From assembly GCF_036174265.1 (NCBI RefSeq), contig NZ_CP108055.1, forward strand, positions 4,402,001 through 4,466,000: a DNA stretch of 64,000 nt, in the 5' to 3' direction. The notes beneath the pieces are model-generated. The model had not been told where the DNA came from. It saw only the letters and a list, made by a program, of their open reading frames with translations, and ran no database searches. Position 1 is the stretch's first letter; the number at the start of each line of letters is the position of its first letter. Made by a program: the position numbers and the translations under genes. Source of the stretch: Streptomyces sp. NBC_00285. GTDB lineage: Bacteria > Actinomycetota > Actinomycetes > Streptomycetales > Streptomycetaceae. This document shows, one piece after another, positions 55,439 through 64,000 of the stretch.

Positions 55439-57503
55439 GGAATGCCTCCCCCTGCTGTTGCTGTTCGTACGACTCCCCCGACCCGGCGCCCGAGCGGCTC
55501 GCGGTCCCACCAGCGGCTCCGCCCGCGGCGGACGTGCCGTCCTGCCGTCGCCCGTTCGACGTCGACCGGGACACCACGCGCGCGCCGTTGCCGGGCAGTG
55601 CCGTCGGATCGGCGGTCGGTGTCACAGCACCCTGCCGGGGCGCTATCGGGTCCCGCGAGGTCACCTGGTCGCCCGCCTGCTGGGCCGGCACGGTGGCCGC
55701 CTTCTCACCGCCCGCGCGCGGCAGTCCGGCGTCGTCGAGTCCACGGTGACGGCGCGAGTCCTTGGGTTCCAGCGGTATCGGCGAGCCCCGCAGCGGCTCG
55801 TCGGCCGTCCTGGGCAGCGTCAGCCGGAACTGGGAGCCGCCGCCCGGCTCACCCCACGCCTGCAGCCAACCGCCGTGCAGCCGTGCGTCCTCCAGGGCGA
55901 TGGACAGCCCCAGCCCGGTACCGCCGGTGGTACGCGCGCGTGCCGGGTCGGCCCGCCAGAAGCGGCTGAACACGCGCGTGGCCTCGCCGGGCTTGAGCCC
56001 GACGCCGTAGTCGCGCACCGCGATCGCCACCGCCCCGCCCGCCGAGGCGAGCTTCACGACGACGTCCTTGCCCTCACCGTGCTCGACGGCGTTGACGACG
56101 AGGTTGCGCAGCACCCGCTCCACCCGCCGGGGGTCGGCCTCGGCGACCACGGGCTGCTGGTCGCCGACGATCCTGACCGTCGTGCCCTTGCGCTCGGCCA
56201 GCGGCGCGGCCCCGCCGACCACTCGCCGTACGACCTCCCTGAGGTCTATCGGCTCCGCCTCCAGCGCCGCCGCGCCCGCGTCGAAGCGGCTGATCTCCAG
56301 CAGATCCGCGAGCAGCGTCTCGAACCGGTCCAGCTGGTCGGCGAGCAGTTCGGCCGACCGCGCGGTCATCGGATCGAAGGACGCGCGCGCGTCATGGATG
56401 ACGTCGGCGGCCATACGTACGGTCGTCAAGGGCGTCCGCAACTCGTGCGACACATCCGACACGAACCGCCGCTGCATCCGCGACAGGTCCTCCAGCTGCT
56501 GGATCTTCAGCTGAAGGTTCTGCGCCATCTTGTTGAAGGCCTCACCGAGCCGCGCGATGTCGTCCTCACCGGTGACCTTCATCCGCTCCTGAAGCCGCCC
56601 CGCGGACAGCCGCTCGGCGATTCCGGCCGCCATCCGCACCGGCGTGACGACCTGGCGCACCACGAGCCAGGCGATGGCTCCGAGGAGTACGACGACGAAG
56701 AGGCCGGCGGTCGCCAGGGTGCCCTTGACCAGGCTGAGCGACTTCTCCTCCTGCGTGAGCGGGAAGAGGTAGTACAGCTGGTACGGGTCGCCGTTGGGGT
56801 CGTTGACCTGCTTGCCGATGACCAGGGCCGGCTGGGACTCCTCGTCAGTGTCGTAAGCGATGCGGGTGTAGCTCTGGGCCGCCGTCGTACTCTCGTCGAC
56901 CTTCTCGCGCAGTGCCTCGGGGACGCTGGACGTGGGATCGACGTCGCCGGAGGCACGCGGCCCGCGCCCGCTCCCGCTGTCGCCGCCCACGGGCAGGCTG
57001 ACCACGTCGAAGGCGCCCTGACCACCGCTGGAGAGCGAGTAAACGAGGTTGCTCATCCACTCGATGACGAACTGGTCGGACTGACCGTCCGCCGGGGCTG
57101 CGTCGTCTGTCCCGGCCCCGGCCTCGTCCGCCTTCTGCTTGGCCACCGCGAACCCACCGGAGGCCTGGCTCTGCGACGCCTTGACCTTCGCGTCGAGCAG
57201 GCCGTTGCGCACCTGCCCGATGACGACGAAGCCCAGCAGGAGAACCACACCGAGCGACATCAACAGGGTCGTGGCGACGACCTTGAGCTGGATGTTGCGC
57301 CGCCACAGCCGCATCACGGGCAGCAGCGGCCGACGCACCCACCGCATGAACAGCCTCAGGACCGGACTGCCCTGGACTCCGCCCTGAAGCAGACCACCCT
57401 CCAGGAACCGCCCCCAGCGGGAGCCTGCCCCGGTCCGCCCGACAGGCCGCCCCGCACTCGCCCCGGTCCGCCCGGGCGACGAAGCGGCACTGTCTCCGGA
57501 CAT
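55428..57503 (-). CDS. mtrB: Sensor histidine kinase MtrB
   Basis: 691 residues. TM1 (about 83-108), an extracellular sensor domain of about 160 residues, TM2 (about 264-287), a HAMP domain (RQVVTPVRMAAGIAERLSAG), a HisKA domain with the phospho-acceptor His in FVSDVSHELRTPLTTVRMA, and an ATPase domain (NLVVNAVEHG, RDYGVGL, TGGTGLGLSIALE). The long C-terminal tail is disordered and Gln/Gly/Ser-rich. It phosphorylates MtrA, encoded immediately upstream. It starts at ATG 57503 (MSGDSAAS), one base after the mtrA stop; lpqB overlaps the other end. The extracellular domain is likely tuned by LpqB and cell-wall status. Confidence 0.95.
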   Translation of the reverse strand: MSGDSAASSPGRTGASAGRPVGRTGAGSRWGRFLEGGLLQGGVQGSPVLRLFMRWVRRPLLPVMRLWRRNIQLKVVATTLLMSLGVVLLLGFVVIGQVRNGLLDAKVKASQSQASGGFAVAKQKADEAGAGTDDAAPADGQSDQFVIEWMSNLVYSLSSGGQGAFDVVSLPVGGDSGSGRGPRASGDVDPTSSVPEALREKVDESTTAAQSYTRIAYDTDEESQPALVIGKQVNDPNGDPYQLYYLFPLTQEEKSLSLVKGTLATAGLFVVVLLGAIAWLVVRQVVTPVRMAAGIAERLSAGRLQERMKVTGEDDIARLGEAFNKMAQNLQLKIQQLEDLSRMQRRFVSDVSHELRTPLTTVRMAADVIHDARASFDPMTARSAELLADQLDRFETLLADLLEISRFDAGAAALEAEPIDLREVVRRVVGGAAPLAERKGTTVRIVGDQQPVVAEADPRRVERVLRNLVVNAVEHGEGKDVVVKLASAGGAVAIAVRDYGVGLKPGEATRVFSRFWRADPARARTTGGTGLGLSIALEDARLHGGWLQAWGEPGGGSQFRLTLPRTADEPLRGSPIPLEPKDSRRHRGLDDAGLPRAGGEKAATVPAQQAGDQVTSRDPIAPRQGAVTPTADPTALPGNGARVVSRSTSNGRRQDGTSAAGGAAGGTASRSGAGSGESYEQQQQGEAFRGR

Positions 57504-57504
57504 G

Positions 57505-58194
57505 TCAGCTGGGTCCTGCCTTGTAACCCACACCACGGACGGTCACCACGATCTCCGGCCGCTCCGGGTCCTTCTCGACCTTGGAGCGCAGCCGCTGTAC
57601 ATGCACGTTGACGAGCCGGGTGTCAGCGGCGTGCCGATAACCCCACACCTGCTCGAGCAGCACCTCACGCGTGAACACCTGCCACGGCTTGCGCGCGAGC
57701 GCGACCAGCAGATCGAACTCCAGGGGCGTCAGCGCGATCGACTGCCCTTCCCTCTTCACGGAGTGCCCGGCCACGTCGATGACCAGATCGCCTATGGCGA
57801 GCTGCTCGGGCGTCGGCTCCTCCGACCTCCGAAGCCGCGCCCGGATCCGGGCCACGAGCTCCTTCGGCTTGAACGGCTTCACGATGTAGTCGTCGGCGCC
57901 GGACTCCAGCCCCACAACGACATCGACGGTGTCGCTCTTGGCCGTCAGCATCACGATCGGCACCCCGGACTCCGCCCTGATCAGGCGGCACACCTCGATG
58001 CCGTCCCTGCCGGGCAGCATCAGGTCCAGCAGCACCAGATCCGGCTTGGCCTCGCGGAACGCGGCCAGCGCCTTGTCGCCGTCAGCTACGAAAGACGGCT
58101 CAAAACCTTCACCACGCAGCACAATGCCAAGCATCTCGGCAAGTGCGGTGTCGTCGTCGACGACAAGGACTCGTCCCTTCATAAACGACATCAT
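57505..58194 (-). CDS. mtrA: DNA-binding response regulator MtrA
   Basis: 229 residues. The OmpR-type receiver (about 5-118) has VLVVDDDTAL, the phospho-acceptor Asp in LVLLDLMLPGRDG, and Lys in DDYIVKPFKPKELV. The C-terminal winged helix (about 130-225) shows TPLEFDLLVALARKP, YRHAADTRLVNVHVQRLRSK and VTVRGVGYKAG. MtrA controls cell division, development and antibiotic genes in Streptomyces. It starts at ATG 58194 (MMSFMKGR); the following in-frame ATGs are possible. Several GTNAC-type half-sites lie just upstream, suggesting self-control. mtrB follows with one base between. Confidence 0.96.
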   Translation of the reverse strand: MMSFMKGRVLVVDDDTALAEMLGIVLRGEGFEPSFVADGDKALAAFREAKPDLVLLDLMLPGRDGIEVCRLIRAESGVPIVMLTAKSDTVDVVVGLESGADDYIVKPFKPKELVARIRARLRRSEEPTPEQLAIGDLVIDVAGHSVKREGQSIALTPLEFDLLVALARKPWQVFTREVLLEQVWGYRHAADTRLVNVHVQRLRSKVEKDPERPEIVVTVRGVGYKAGPS

Positions 58195-58203
58195 CCCATT
58201 CTC

Positions 58204-58265
58204 GTAACAGTGACCGGGGCGCTGGTGAGCAGGGTCACTGGCCTGTGACGATAGTCGTACGTGAC
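58204..58265. promoter_or_regulatory. Cluster of GTNAC half-sites upstream of mtrA
   Basis: GTAAC (58204-58208), GTGAC (58210-58214), the palindromic pair GTCAC/GTGAC (58234-58238 and 58245-58249, six bases apart), and GTGAC (58261-58265). GTNAC-type motifs are associated with MtrA and GlnR binding. Their density directly upstream of mtrA suggests autoregulation (inference). Confidence 0.5.
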
Positions 58266-58441
58266 CGGCACTGTCTGCCCTCGTCCGTCGGCATTGATGT
58301 CAGCTACGGATGTCAGCGCCATCCATTCAAGCAACTTGGCCGCGCTGGTGACGAACTCTGACAGCAGGGACATAGAGCACTACGCTCCGCGACCCTCGCC
58401 TCATGATCAGGACACAGCGGACAGGCGGCCGTCATACGTTG

Positions 58442-58723
58442 CTACACCGCCGACGTCGGTTTCCTGAGTCGTGCGAATCGTCGCCAGGCCACCCGCACGT
58501 TGATCAAGAACACGGTGCATCCCGCGATGGGCCAGCCTACAGATCCACCGCTGTGGTAGGTCCGCATGCCGAGAGACAGCAGCAGGAGACCTACTGCAGG
58601 ACCGCCGACCAGGTCAAGGAAGGTCTTCGCCCAACTCGCGATCTTCGCCACGTCAACCACGGCTTGATCGTGGCAGTCCGTCGCTCCCGTTGCCAAGGGC
58701 CCGATCGCTGCCAGAACCTGCAC
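58442..58723 (-). CDS. Possible small two-helix membrane protein
   Basis: If started at the GTG at 58723, this is a 93-residue protein. After a short N-terminal part (VQVLAAIGPLATGATDCHDQ, one Cys), it has two hydrophobic helices (TFLDLVGGPAVGLLLLSLGM and GWPIAGCTVFLINVRVAW) separated by a short turn, and a basic end (RRFARLRKPTSAV). This profile is unlike random high-GC translation, where long hydrophobic runs with a basic end are rare. No strong SD was found, and the start could differ. It lies between mtnA and mtrA on the same strand. No family was recognised; it may be a small membrane protein or a decayed gene. Confidence 0.4.
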   Translation of the reverse strand: MQVLAAIGPLATGATDCHDQAVVDVAKIASWAKTFLDLVGGPAVGLLLLSLGMRTYHSGGSVGWPIAGCTVFLINVRVAWRRFARLRKPTSAV

Positions 58724-58805
58724 CGGTGGCCGGCTGGGGCCACCTTCTCCACGGGGCGTGCCTCGTGGCGGACCACTCCGACCCCGTTCCTGGATCAGCC
58801 GGTCG

Positions 58806-59942
58806 TCATCCGTCGGACCTGGCACACAGCTCGGCAAGGGCCTCGGCCGTCACCGGCGACACCACGCCCTCCTCCGTGACGATCGCCGTCACCAGCTCGG
58901 GCGGCGTCACATCGAAAGCCGGGTTGTACGCCTGGGTTCCCAACGGCGCCAACAGAATCCCGCCGCCCGCCTCAGCCCCCGCCACCGGTACCTGCGGCGC
59001 GGCGATCTCGGTCACCTCGTGCCCGGCCCGCTGCTCCACCTCTATCGACGCCCCGTCAGGCGTGTCGAGATCCACCGTGGTCACGGGCGCCACCACGATG
59101 AAGGGCACATGGTGATACCGGGCGAGGACCGCGAGCGGATAGCTCCCCACCTTGTTCGCCACCGAGCCGTCGGCAGCAATCCGGTCGGCCCCGATCAGCA
59201 CGGCGTCGACCTCCCCGGCCACGAACAACGAGCCGGCCGCGTTGTCGGTCAGCAGGGTGTACGCCATCCCGCTCCGCGCCGCCTCGTACGCCGTCAGCCG
59301 GGCCCCCTGAAGCAGGGGACGCGTCTCGTCCACCCACAGCCGCCGCAACCGCCCCGCCCGATGGGCCGCAAGCGCCACCGCGAACGCCGTCCCCTCGCCG
59401 CCCGACACCAGCGAACCGGTGTTGCAGTGCGTCAGGATCCGGTGCCCGCCACCCGACAGCAGCTCGTCCAGCAGCGCCAGCCCGCGTTCGGCCATCGCTG
59501 CACTCGCCGCGGCGTCCTCCCGGTGCAGCCCGCGTGCCGCCACCAGTGCCGCCCCGGCCGCCCGCTCCTGATCGCCGCTCTTCACGAGCTCGGCGCGATA
59601 CGCAGCCTCGGCTCTGCGCACCCCGACACCGAGGTTCACCGCGGTCGGCCGCGCCCCCGCCAGCACGGTCACCGCTTCGTCCACGTCGAAGCCCCGCGCG
59701 GCGGCGAGCGCGACCCCGTACGCCCCCGCGATGCCGAGCAACGGCGCCCCGCGCACGGCGAGCGAACGGATCGCCTCCACCAGTACGGACGCGTCCGTAC
59801 AGACCAGTTCGACCTCCTCGGCCGGCAGTCTCGTCTGGTCGAGAAGCACCAGTACGGGACCCTCGGGTGGCTCCTCCCAGCGGATCGCCGGTATCTCGGT
59901 GGGCTTGCTGTCCTCGACGGTTTGCGCGTACTGATCAGCCAT
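58806..59942 (-). CDS. mtnA: S-methyl-5-thioribose-1-phosphate isomerase MtnA
   Basis: 378 residues, in the methionine-salvage pathway, converting 5-methylthioribose-1-phosphate to the ribulose form. The conserved SLAVRGAPLLGIAGAYGVAL, ILTHCNTGSLVSGGEGTA (catalytic Cys) and IGADRIAADGSVANKVGSYP (catalytic Asp) are clear. The family shares its fold with eIF2B-alpha. It starts at ATG 59942 (MADQYAQTVEDS); the frame continues upstream but without conservation. It is divergent from the membrane-protein gene at 60083 and transcribed towards mtrA. No other methionine-salvage gene is adjacent. Confidence 0.95.
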   Translation of the reverse strand: MADQYAQTVEDSKPTEIPAIRWEEPPEGPVLVLLDQTRLPAEEVELVCTDASVLVEAIRSLAVRGAPLLGIAGAYGVALAAARGFDVDEAVTVLAGARPTAVNLGVGVRRAEAAYRAELVKSGDQERAAGAALVAARGLHREDAAASAAMAERGLALLDELLSGGGHRILTHCNTGSLVSGGEGTAFAVALAAHRAGRLRRLWVDETRPLLQGARLTAYEAARSGMAYTLLTDNAAGSLFVAGEVDAVLIGADRIAADGSVANKVGSYPLAVLARYHHVPFIVVAPVTTVDLDTPDGASIEVEQRAGHEVTEIAAPQVPVAGAEAGGGILLAPLGTQAYNPAFDVTPPELVTAIVTEEGVVSPVTAEALAELCARSDG

Positions 59943-60082
59943 GCGGTCAGTCTGCCCCTTGTCCGGCGGAGTATTGAAGGTGCGCAGCCCATACCGCGGC
60001 TGGTCCCTCGCCGACCACCCCATGACACGATGGCTGCCAACCTGCCGCCGCGCCCGCGGACGGGCACCGTGAAGGAGCGACG

Positions 60083-61402
60083 ATGAAAGACACTCCGGGC
60101 TGGGCCTCGCCCGGATCCGCCCCGTCCGACGGGCACGAGCCCGGCACGCCCGGTTCCGCCGAGCCCACCGAAGGACCCGGCGCCACGAACCCCGCGCAGC
60201 AGCCTGAGGACGCCCCGCAGGACGCCGGCTCGAAGTGGTCCCAGGAGCAGCCGCCACCCGGCCAATGGTCCGCTCCCACAGGCCCCGCCGCCCCCGGCCA
60301 CGCCGCTTCGCCCCCGCCGCCCGGCCAGGGCTGGGGATCCCAGCCTCCCACCGGCCCGCCCGGAGGCTACAGCCCTCCGGGCTGGGGCGGCGGACACGGC
60401 GGCTGGGGCGGCCCTCCGCCCGCGGCCAAGCCCGGCGTGATCCCCCTGCGCCCGCTCGGTGTGGGCGAGATCCTCGACGGCGCGGTATCCACCATGCGCA
60501 CCTACTGGCGCACGGTCCTGGGCATCTCGCTGACCGTGGCGGTCGTGACCCAGGTCCTCGTCATCCTGCTCCAGGGCTTCGTCCTGAACGACAGCGCCGG
60601 GAGCGAGGCCCTCAACGACCCCAGCGCCACCGTCGACGAGCTGACCCACGCCATGGGCGAGACCATGCTCGGCACCACCGTCGTCTTCCTGATCTCCCTG
60701 ATCGGCACGGTCGCCGCGACGGCGCTGCTCACCACTGTCACCAGCCGGGCCGTGCTCGGCAGGCCGGTCACCACCGGCGAGGCCTGGCGCGACGCCCGCC
60801 CGCAGGTACCCAAGCTGTTCGGCCTGATCTTCCTGCTGCTGCTCATCACCTTCGGTGTGCTCGCCGTCGGGGCGCTGCCCGGCATCCTCGTGGCCGCCAC
60901 GGGTTCCAACGACGGTGGCATCGCGCTCGCCGTCCTCGGCATCCTCGGCGCCGGCGTCGTCGCACTGTGGCTGATGATCCGCTTCTCGCTGGCCTCGCCC
61001 GCGCTGATGCTGGAGAAGCAGAGCATCGTGAAGTCGATGAGCCGCTCCACCAAGCTGGTCCGCGGCTCCTGGTGGCGGGTTTTCGGCATTCAGCTGCTGG
61101 CCGGGATCATCGCGAACATCGTCGCGGCGATCGTCGTCGTCCCCTTCACCTTCCTCGCCGCCGCCTTGAGCGGTGAAGGTCTCTCCGGATTCGTCAACGG
61201 GACCGGCGACCCGGGCTGGACGTTCCTCATCATCAGCGGCATCGGCTCGGTGATCGGCTCCATGATCACCTTCCCGATCACGGCGGGCGTGACCGTGCTC
61301 CTCTACATCGACCAGCGCATCCGCCGCGAGGCCCTCGACCTCGAACTGGTCCGCGCTGCCGCTGTCCAGGACAACGCCACCGGCCCCACTCCCGGGAGCT
61401 GA
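60083..61402 (+). CDS. Multi-pass membrane protein with Pro/Gly-rich cytoplasmic tail
   Basis: 439 residues. The first 115 are Pro/Gly/Ser-rich and disordered (many PPG and GGW groups). The rest begins at VIPLRPLGVGEILDGAVSTM, a motif shared with glycerophosphoryl-diester-phosphodiesterase membrane-domain-like proteins, and has five or six TM helices (about 145-165, 205-225, 255-275, 285-310, 340-365, 385-405). No catalytic domain follows. The ATG is preceded by GAAGGAGC. It leads an operon with DUF4129, DUF4350 and MoxR genes, which suggests a role in membrane or wall maintenance. The function is unknown. Confidence 0.85.
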   Translation: MKDTPGWASPGSAPSDGHEPGTPGSAEPTEGPGATNPAQQPEDAPQDAGSKWSQEQPPPGQWSAPTGPAAPGHAASPPPPGQGWGSQPPTGPPGGYSPPGWGGGHGGWGGPPPAAKPGVIPLRPLGVGEILDGAVSTMRTYWRTVLGISLTVAVVTQVLVILLQGFVLNDSAGSEALNDPSATVDELTHAMGETMLGTTVVFLISLIGTVAATALLTTVTSRAVLGRPVTTGEAWRDARPQVPKLFGLIFLLLLITFGVLAVGALPGILVAATGSNDGGIALAVLGILGAGVVALWLMIRFSLASPALMLEKQSIVKSMSRSTKLVRGSWWRVFGIQLLAGIIANIVAAIVVVPFTFLAAALSGEGLSGFVNGTGDPGWTFLIISGIGSVIGSMITFPITAGVTVLLYIDQRIRREALDLELVRAAAVQDNATGPTPGS

Positions 61403-61430
61403 TGCGGTGCTGCCGGGGGGAGTGCTCATC

Positions 61431-62150
61431 ATGCTGCGCGCAAGCGGAACATCCGTGCTGTCACCGGCACGGTCAGCCGACGAACCGCCACTGACCGTCC
61501 CGCGCGACCCCGCGCACGAGGCGGCCCGTCGCGAGCTGGCCAAGCGCATGTACCACGAGAACGACCCCAACTGGCTCCAGCGCACCCTGAACGCCATCTG
61601 GGACTGGGTGGACAGGCTGTTCAGTTCCGCCTCGTCCGGAACACCAGGAGGACCACTCGGCCTGCTCGTCGTCGTCGCGGTGCTCCTCCTGGTCGTCGGC
61701 GCGCTGTGGTGGCGCCTGGGCGCCCCGCGCCGGGGTCCGGCGTCCTCAGCCGCCCTGTTCGACGACCGTCCTCGCAGCGCCGCCGACCACCGCTCGGCCG
61801 CCGAGGCACACGCCGCCCAGGGCCACTGGAACCAGGCCGTCCAGGAACGCATGCGCGCCATCGTCCGCTCCCTGGAGGAACGCGCCCTCCTGGACGTCCG
61901 CCCCGGTCGCACCGCGGACGAGGCCGCCGCAGAAGCGGGCCGCGCCCTGCCCTCACACACCGACCGACTGCGCTCCACAGCCCGGGACTTCGACGACGTC
62001 ACGTACGGCGGCCGGACCGCTACCGAAGAGGCGTACGTCGGCATCACCGAACTCGACCGTGACCTGGAGCGCGCCAAACCGGTACTCGCGACCACCCTGA
62101 GCAGCACCCACAGTGCGGACCACAACGCCCGCCAGGGAGCCGCCGAATGA
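61431..62150 (+). CDS. DUF4129-domain membrane protein
   Basis: 239 residues. The N-terminal soluble part includes ARRELAKRMYHENDPNWLQR, then one TM helix (about 78-98; LGLLVVVAVLLLVVGALWW). The C-terminal DUF4129 domain has the usual HWNQAVQERMRAIVRSLEER and LDVRPGRTADEAAAEAGRAL followed by ARDFDDVTYGGR. The ATG at 61431 is chosen because GGGGGGAG lies eight bases upstream; frames starting at 61407 add only a short unconserved stretch. The stop overlaps the next gene (ATGA). This family sits with MoxR-type ATPases, DUF58 and transglutaminase-like genes in many actinobacteria; its biochemical role is not settled. Confidence 0.88.
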   Translation: MLRASGTSVLSPARSADEPPLTVPRDPAHEAARRELAKRMYHENDPNWLQRTLNAIWDWVDRLFSSASSGTPGGPLGLLVVVAVLLLVVGALWWRLGAPRRGPASSAALFDDRPRSAADHRSAAEAHAAQGHWNQAVQERMRAIVRSLEERALLDVRPGRTADEAAAEAGRALPSHTDRLRSTARDFDDVTYGGRTATEEAYVGITELDRDLERAKPVLATTLSSTHSADHNARQGAAE

Positions 62151-63345
62151 CCACCGAGGCCACGTTCCGGTCCACCTCGGTCTCCCGCACCCCCGGCCAG
62201 ATATGGGCCCGCGCGCGAGGCGTCGTGATCGCCCTTGTGCTCCTCCTCGTCGCGGCCGTGGTGATCGCGGCGATCCGGTCCAACGAACGGCACGGCAGCC
62301 TCGACCCACGCTCCGCCGACCCCTACGGCAGCCGCGCCGTCGCGGAACTCCTCGCCGACCGGCGCGTCGACACCCGCGTGGTCACCACCCTGGACGAGGC
62401 ACGCGCGGCCGCAGGCCCGGACACCACACTCCTGGTCGCCGGACCCGACCTCCTGACACACCGCCAGCAGAGTCAACTGCGCTCCGCGACCGCCGACTCC
62501 GACGGCCGCACCGTCCTCGTCGCCCCCGGCAGCTGGTCCGTCGAACGGCTGGCGCCCGGCGTCGTCGCAGACCCCGCCACCAGCGTCGACTCGACGCTCT
62601 CCCCCGACTGTTCCCTGCCGGCCGCCCGACGCGCGGGCAGCGCCGACACCGGCGGCATCCGCTACACCGTCACGCACCCCGGCAACGACGAGTGCTACCC
62701 CAGCGAGCGCCTGCCCACCCTGGTGCGCGTCCCGGCAACCTCCGGGGACGGCGACACCGTCGTACTCGGCGCGCCCGACATCCTCTACAACGACACCCTC
62801 GACGAGCAGGGAAACGCCTCGCTCGCCCTCCAACTCCTCGGCTCCCGCCCCCATCTGGTCTGGTACCTCCCCTCGCTCTCCGACTCCTCCGCCGCCGACC
62901 CGAACGACGAGAAGAGCTTTCTCGACCTGCTCCCGTCGGGCTGGCTCTGGGGCACACTCCAGCTCTTCTTCGCGGCAGCACTCGCCGCATTCTGGAGGGC
63001 ACGCCGACTCGGCCCGCTCGTACCGGAAAAGCTCCCCGTGGCGATCCGCGCCTCCGAAACCGTCGAAGGCCGCGCCCGCCTCTACCGCAAGACCAACGCC
63101 CGTGACCGTGCGGCCACCGCTCTTCGCTCCACCACCCGCACTCGCCTCGCCCCCCTAGTAGGCGTCCCCGTCACCCAGGCGCACGCGCCCGAAGCCCTGC
63201 TTGCGGCACTGGCCGCCCACCTGGACAGCGACACCCACGGACAGTCCCTGCAGTCCCTCCTCTTCGGCCCGCCGCCCGGTGACGACGCGGCCCTCATCTC
63301 CCTCGCCGACCAACTCGACGCCCTCGAAAGAGAGGTACGCCGTTC

Positions 63346-63349
<4 letters not shown>
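62147..63349 (+). CDS. DUF4350-domain membrane protein
   Basis: 400 residues. A single N-terminal TM helix (about 25-45; [19 protein letters not shown]) precedes an extracellular DUF4350 domain (about 60-265; [20 protein letters not shown] and [10 protein letters not shown]), then a second TM helix (about 268-288; [19 protein letters not shown]) and a cytoplasmic tail. The ATG overlaps the upstream stop and its own stop overlaps the MoxR gene, so four genes are translated as one unit. The conserved Cys pair (PDCSLPA and NDECYPS) in the extracellular part may form a disulfide. The role is unknown, but it is always linked to MoxR. Confidence 0.88.

Positions 63350-64000
<651 letters not shown>

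Noticed and set aside
59669..62854. 1061-residue minus-strand frame across mtnA and the following operon
   Set aside because: Crosses several well-supported genes and encodes low-complexity sequence.

Overview
The window reads as chromosomal core DNA of a Streptomyces or a very close relative. GC is very high, with almost every third codon position G or C. GTG and TTG starts are common, SD motifs are GGAGG-like, and the gene order is typical of the genus: ssrA-smpB-ctp-ftsX-ftsE, prfB-pkaB-pkaA, NAD-glutamate dehydrogenase, secA, hpf, and the lpqB-mtrB-mtrA cassette.

Layout. 1-2.9 kb: the end of a GH31 alpha-xylosidase-type glycosidase gene overlapping a LacI-family regulator. 2.9-8.5 kb: an accessory module on the minus strand, a very large secreted polymorphic toxin (signal peptide, ricin-B lectin, long Ala-rich helical region, HINT domain, RNase A-like C-terminal toxin) followed directly by its likely immunity gene. 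It lies right beside the 3' end of the tmRNA gene. 8.8-16.8 kb: ribosome rescue (ssrA, smpB), a PDZ-S41 protease, FtsEX, an LAETG-anchored surface protein, RF2 and the kinase PkaB. 16.9-23.1 kb: PkaA, divergent from a large FHA/FtsK-like ATPase. 23.3-29.3 kb: a sugar ABC importer (binding lipoprotein plus two permeases) and a GT2-TagF-like fusion. 29.4-35.8 kb: Ohr/OhrR with a clear operator, GalE, an ADP-ribosylglycohydrolase, and a TetR regulator separated from a TagGH-like polymer exporter by a striking array of repeated operator-like sites. 35.9-44.7 kb: the 1650-residue NAD-glutamate dehydrogenase, a 900-base non-coding stretch with 24-base tandem repeats, a DJ-1/PfpI protein, a HAD phosphatase and two small conserved actinobacterial genes. 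44.8-59.9 kb: secA, an acetyltransferase, an AlkZ-like winged-helix protein, an orphan LuxR-type response regulator, hpf, an enlarged ComF-like protein, lpqB-mtrB-mtrA and mtnA. 60-64 kb: a tightly coupled membrane protein, DUF4129, DUF4350 and MoxR operon that runs off the window.

Functional themes. Much of the window concerns the cell envelope and its control: FtsEX, SecA, MtrAB-LpqB, the TagF/TagGH-like proteins, the sortase substrate and the Ser/Thr kinases. A second theme is ribosome homeostasis (ssrA/smpB, prfB, hpf).

The observations most worth following are: (i) the toxin-immunity pair beside ssrA; (ii) the five 16-base imperfect inverted repeats at 34, 34, 34 and 48 base spacing between tetR and the exporter; and (iii) repeated ADPTxVL/M motifs in the PkaA linker facing a divergently encoded FHA protein, which suggests a phospho-threonine partnership. 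No CRISPR array, insertion sequence, rRNA or ordinary tRNA gene was seen.
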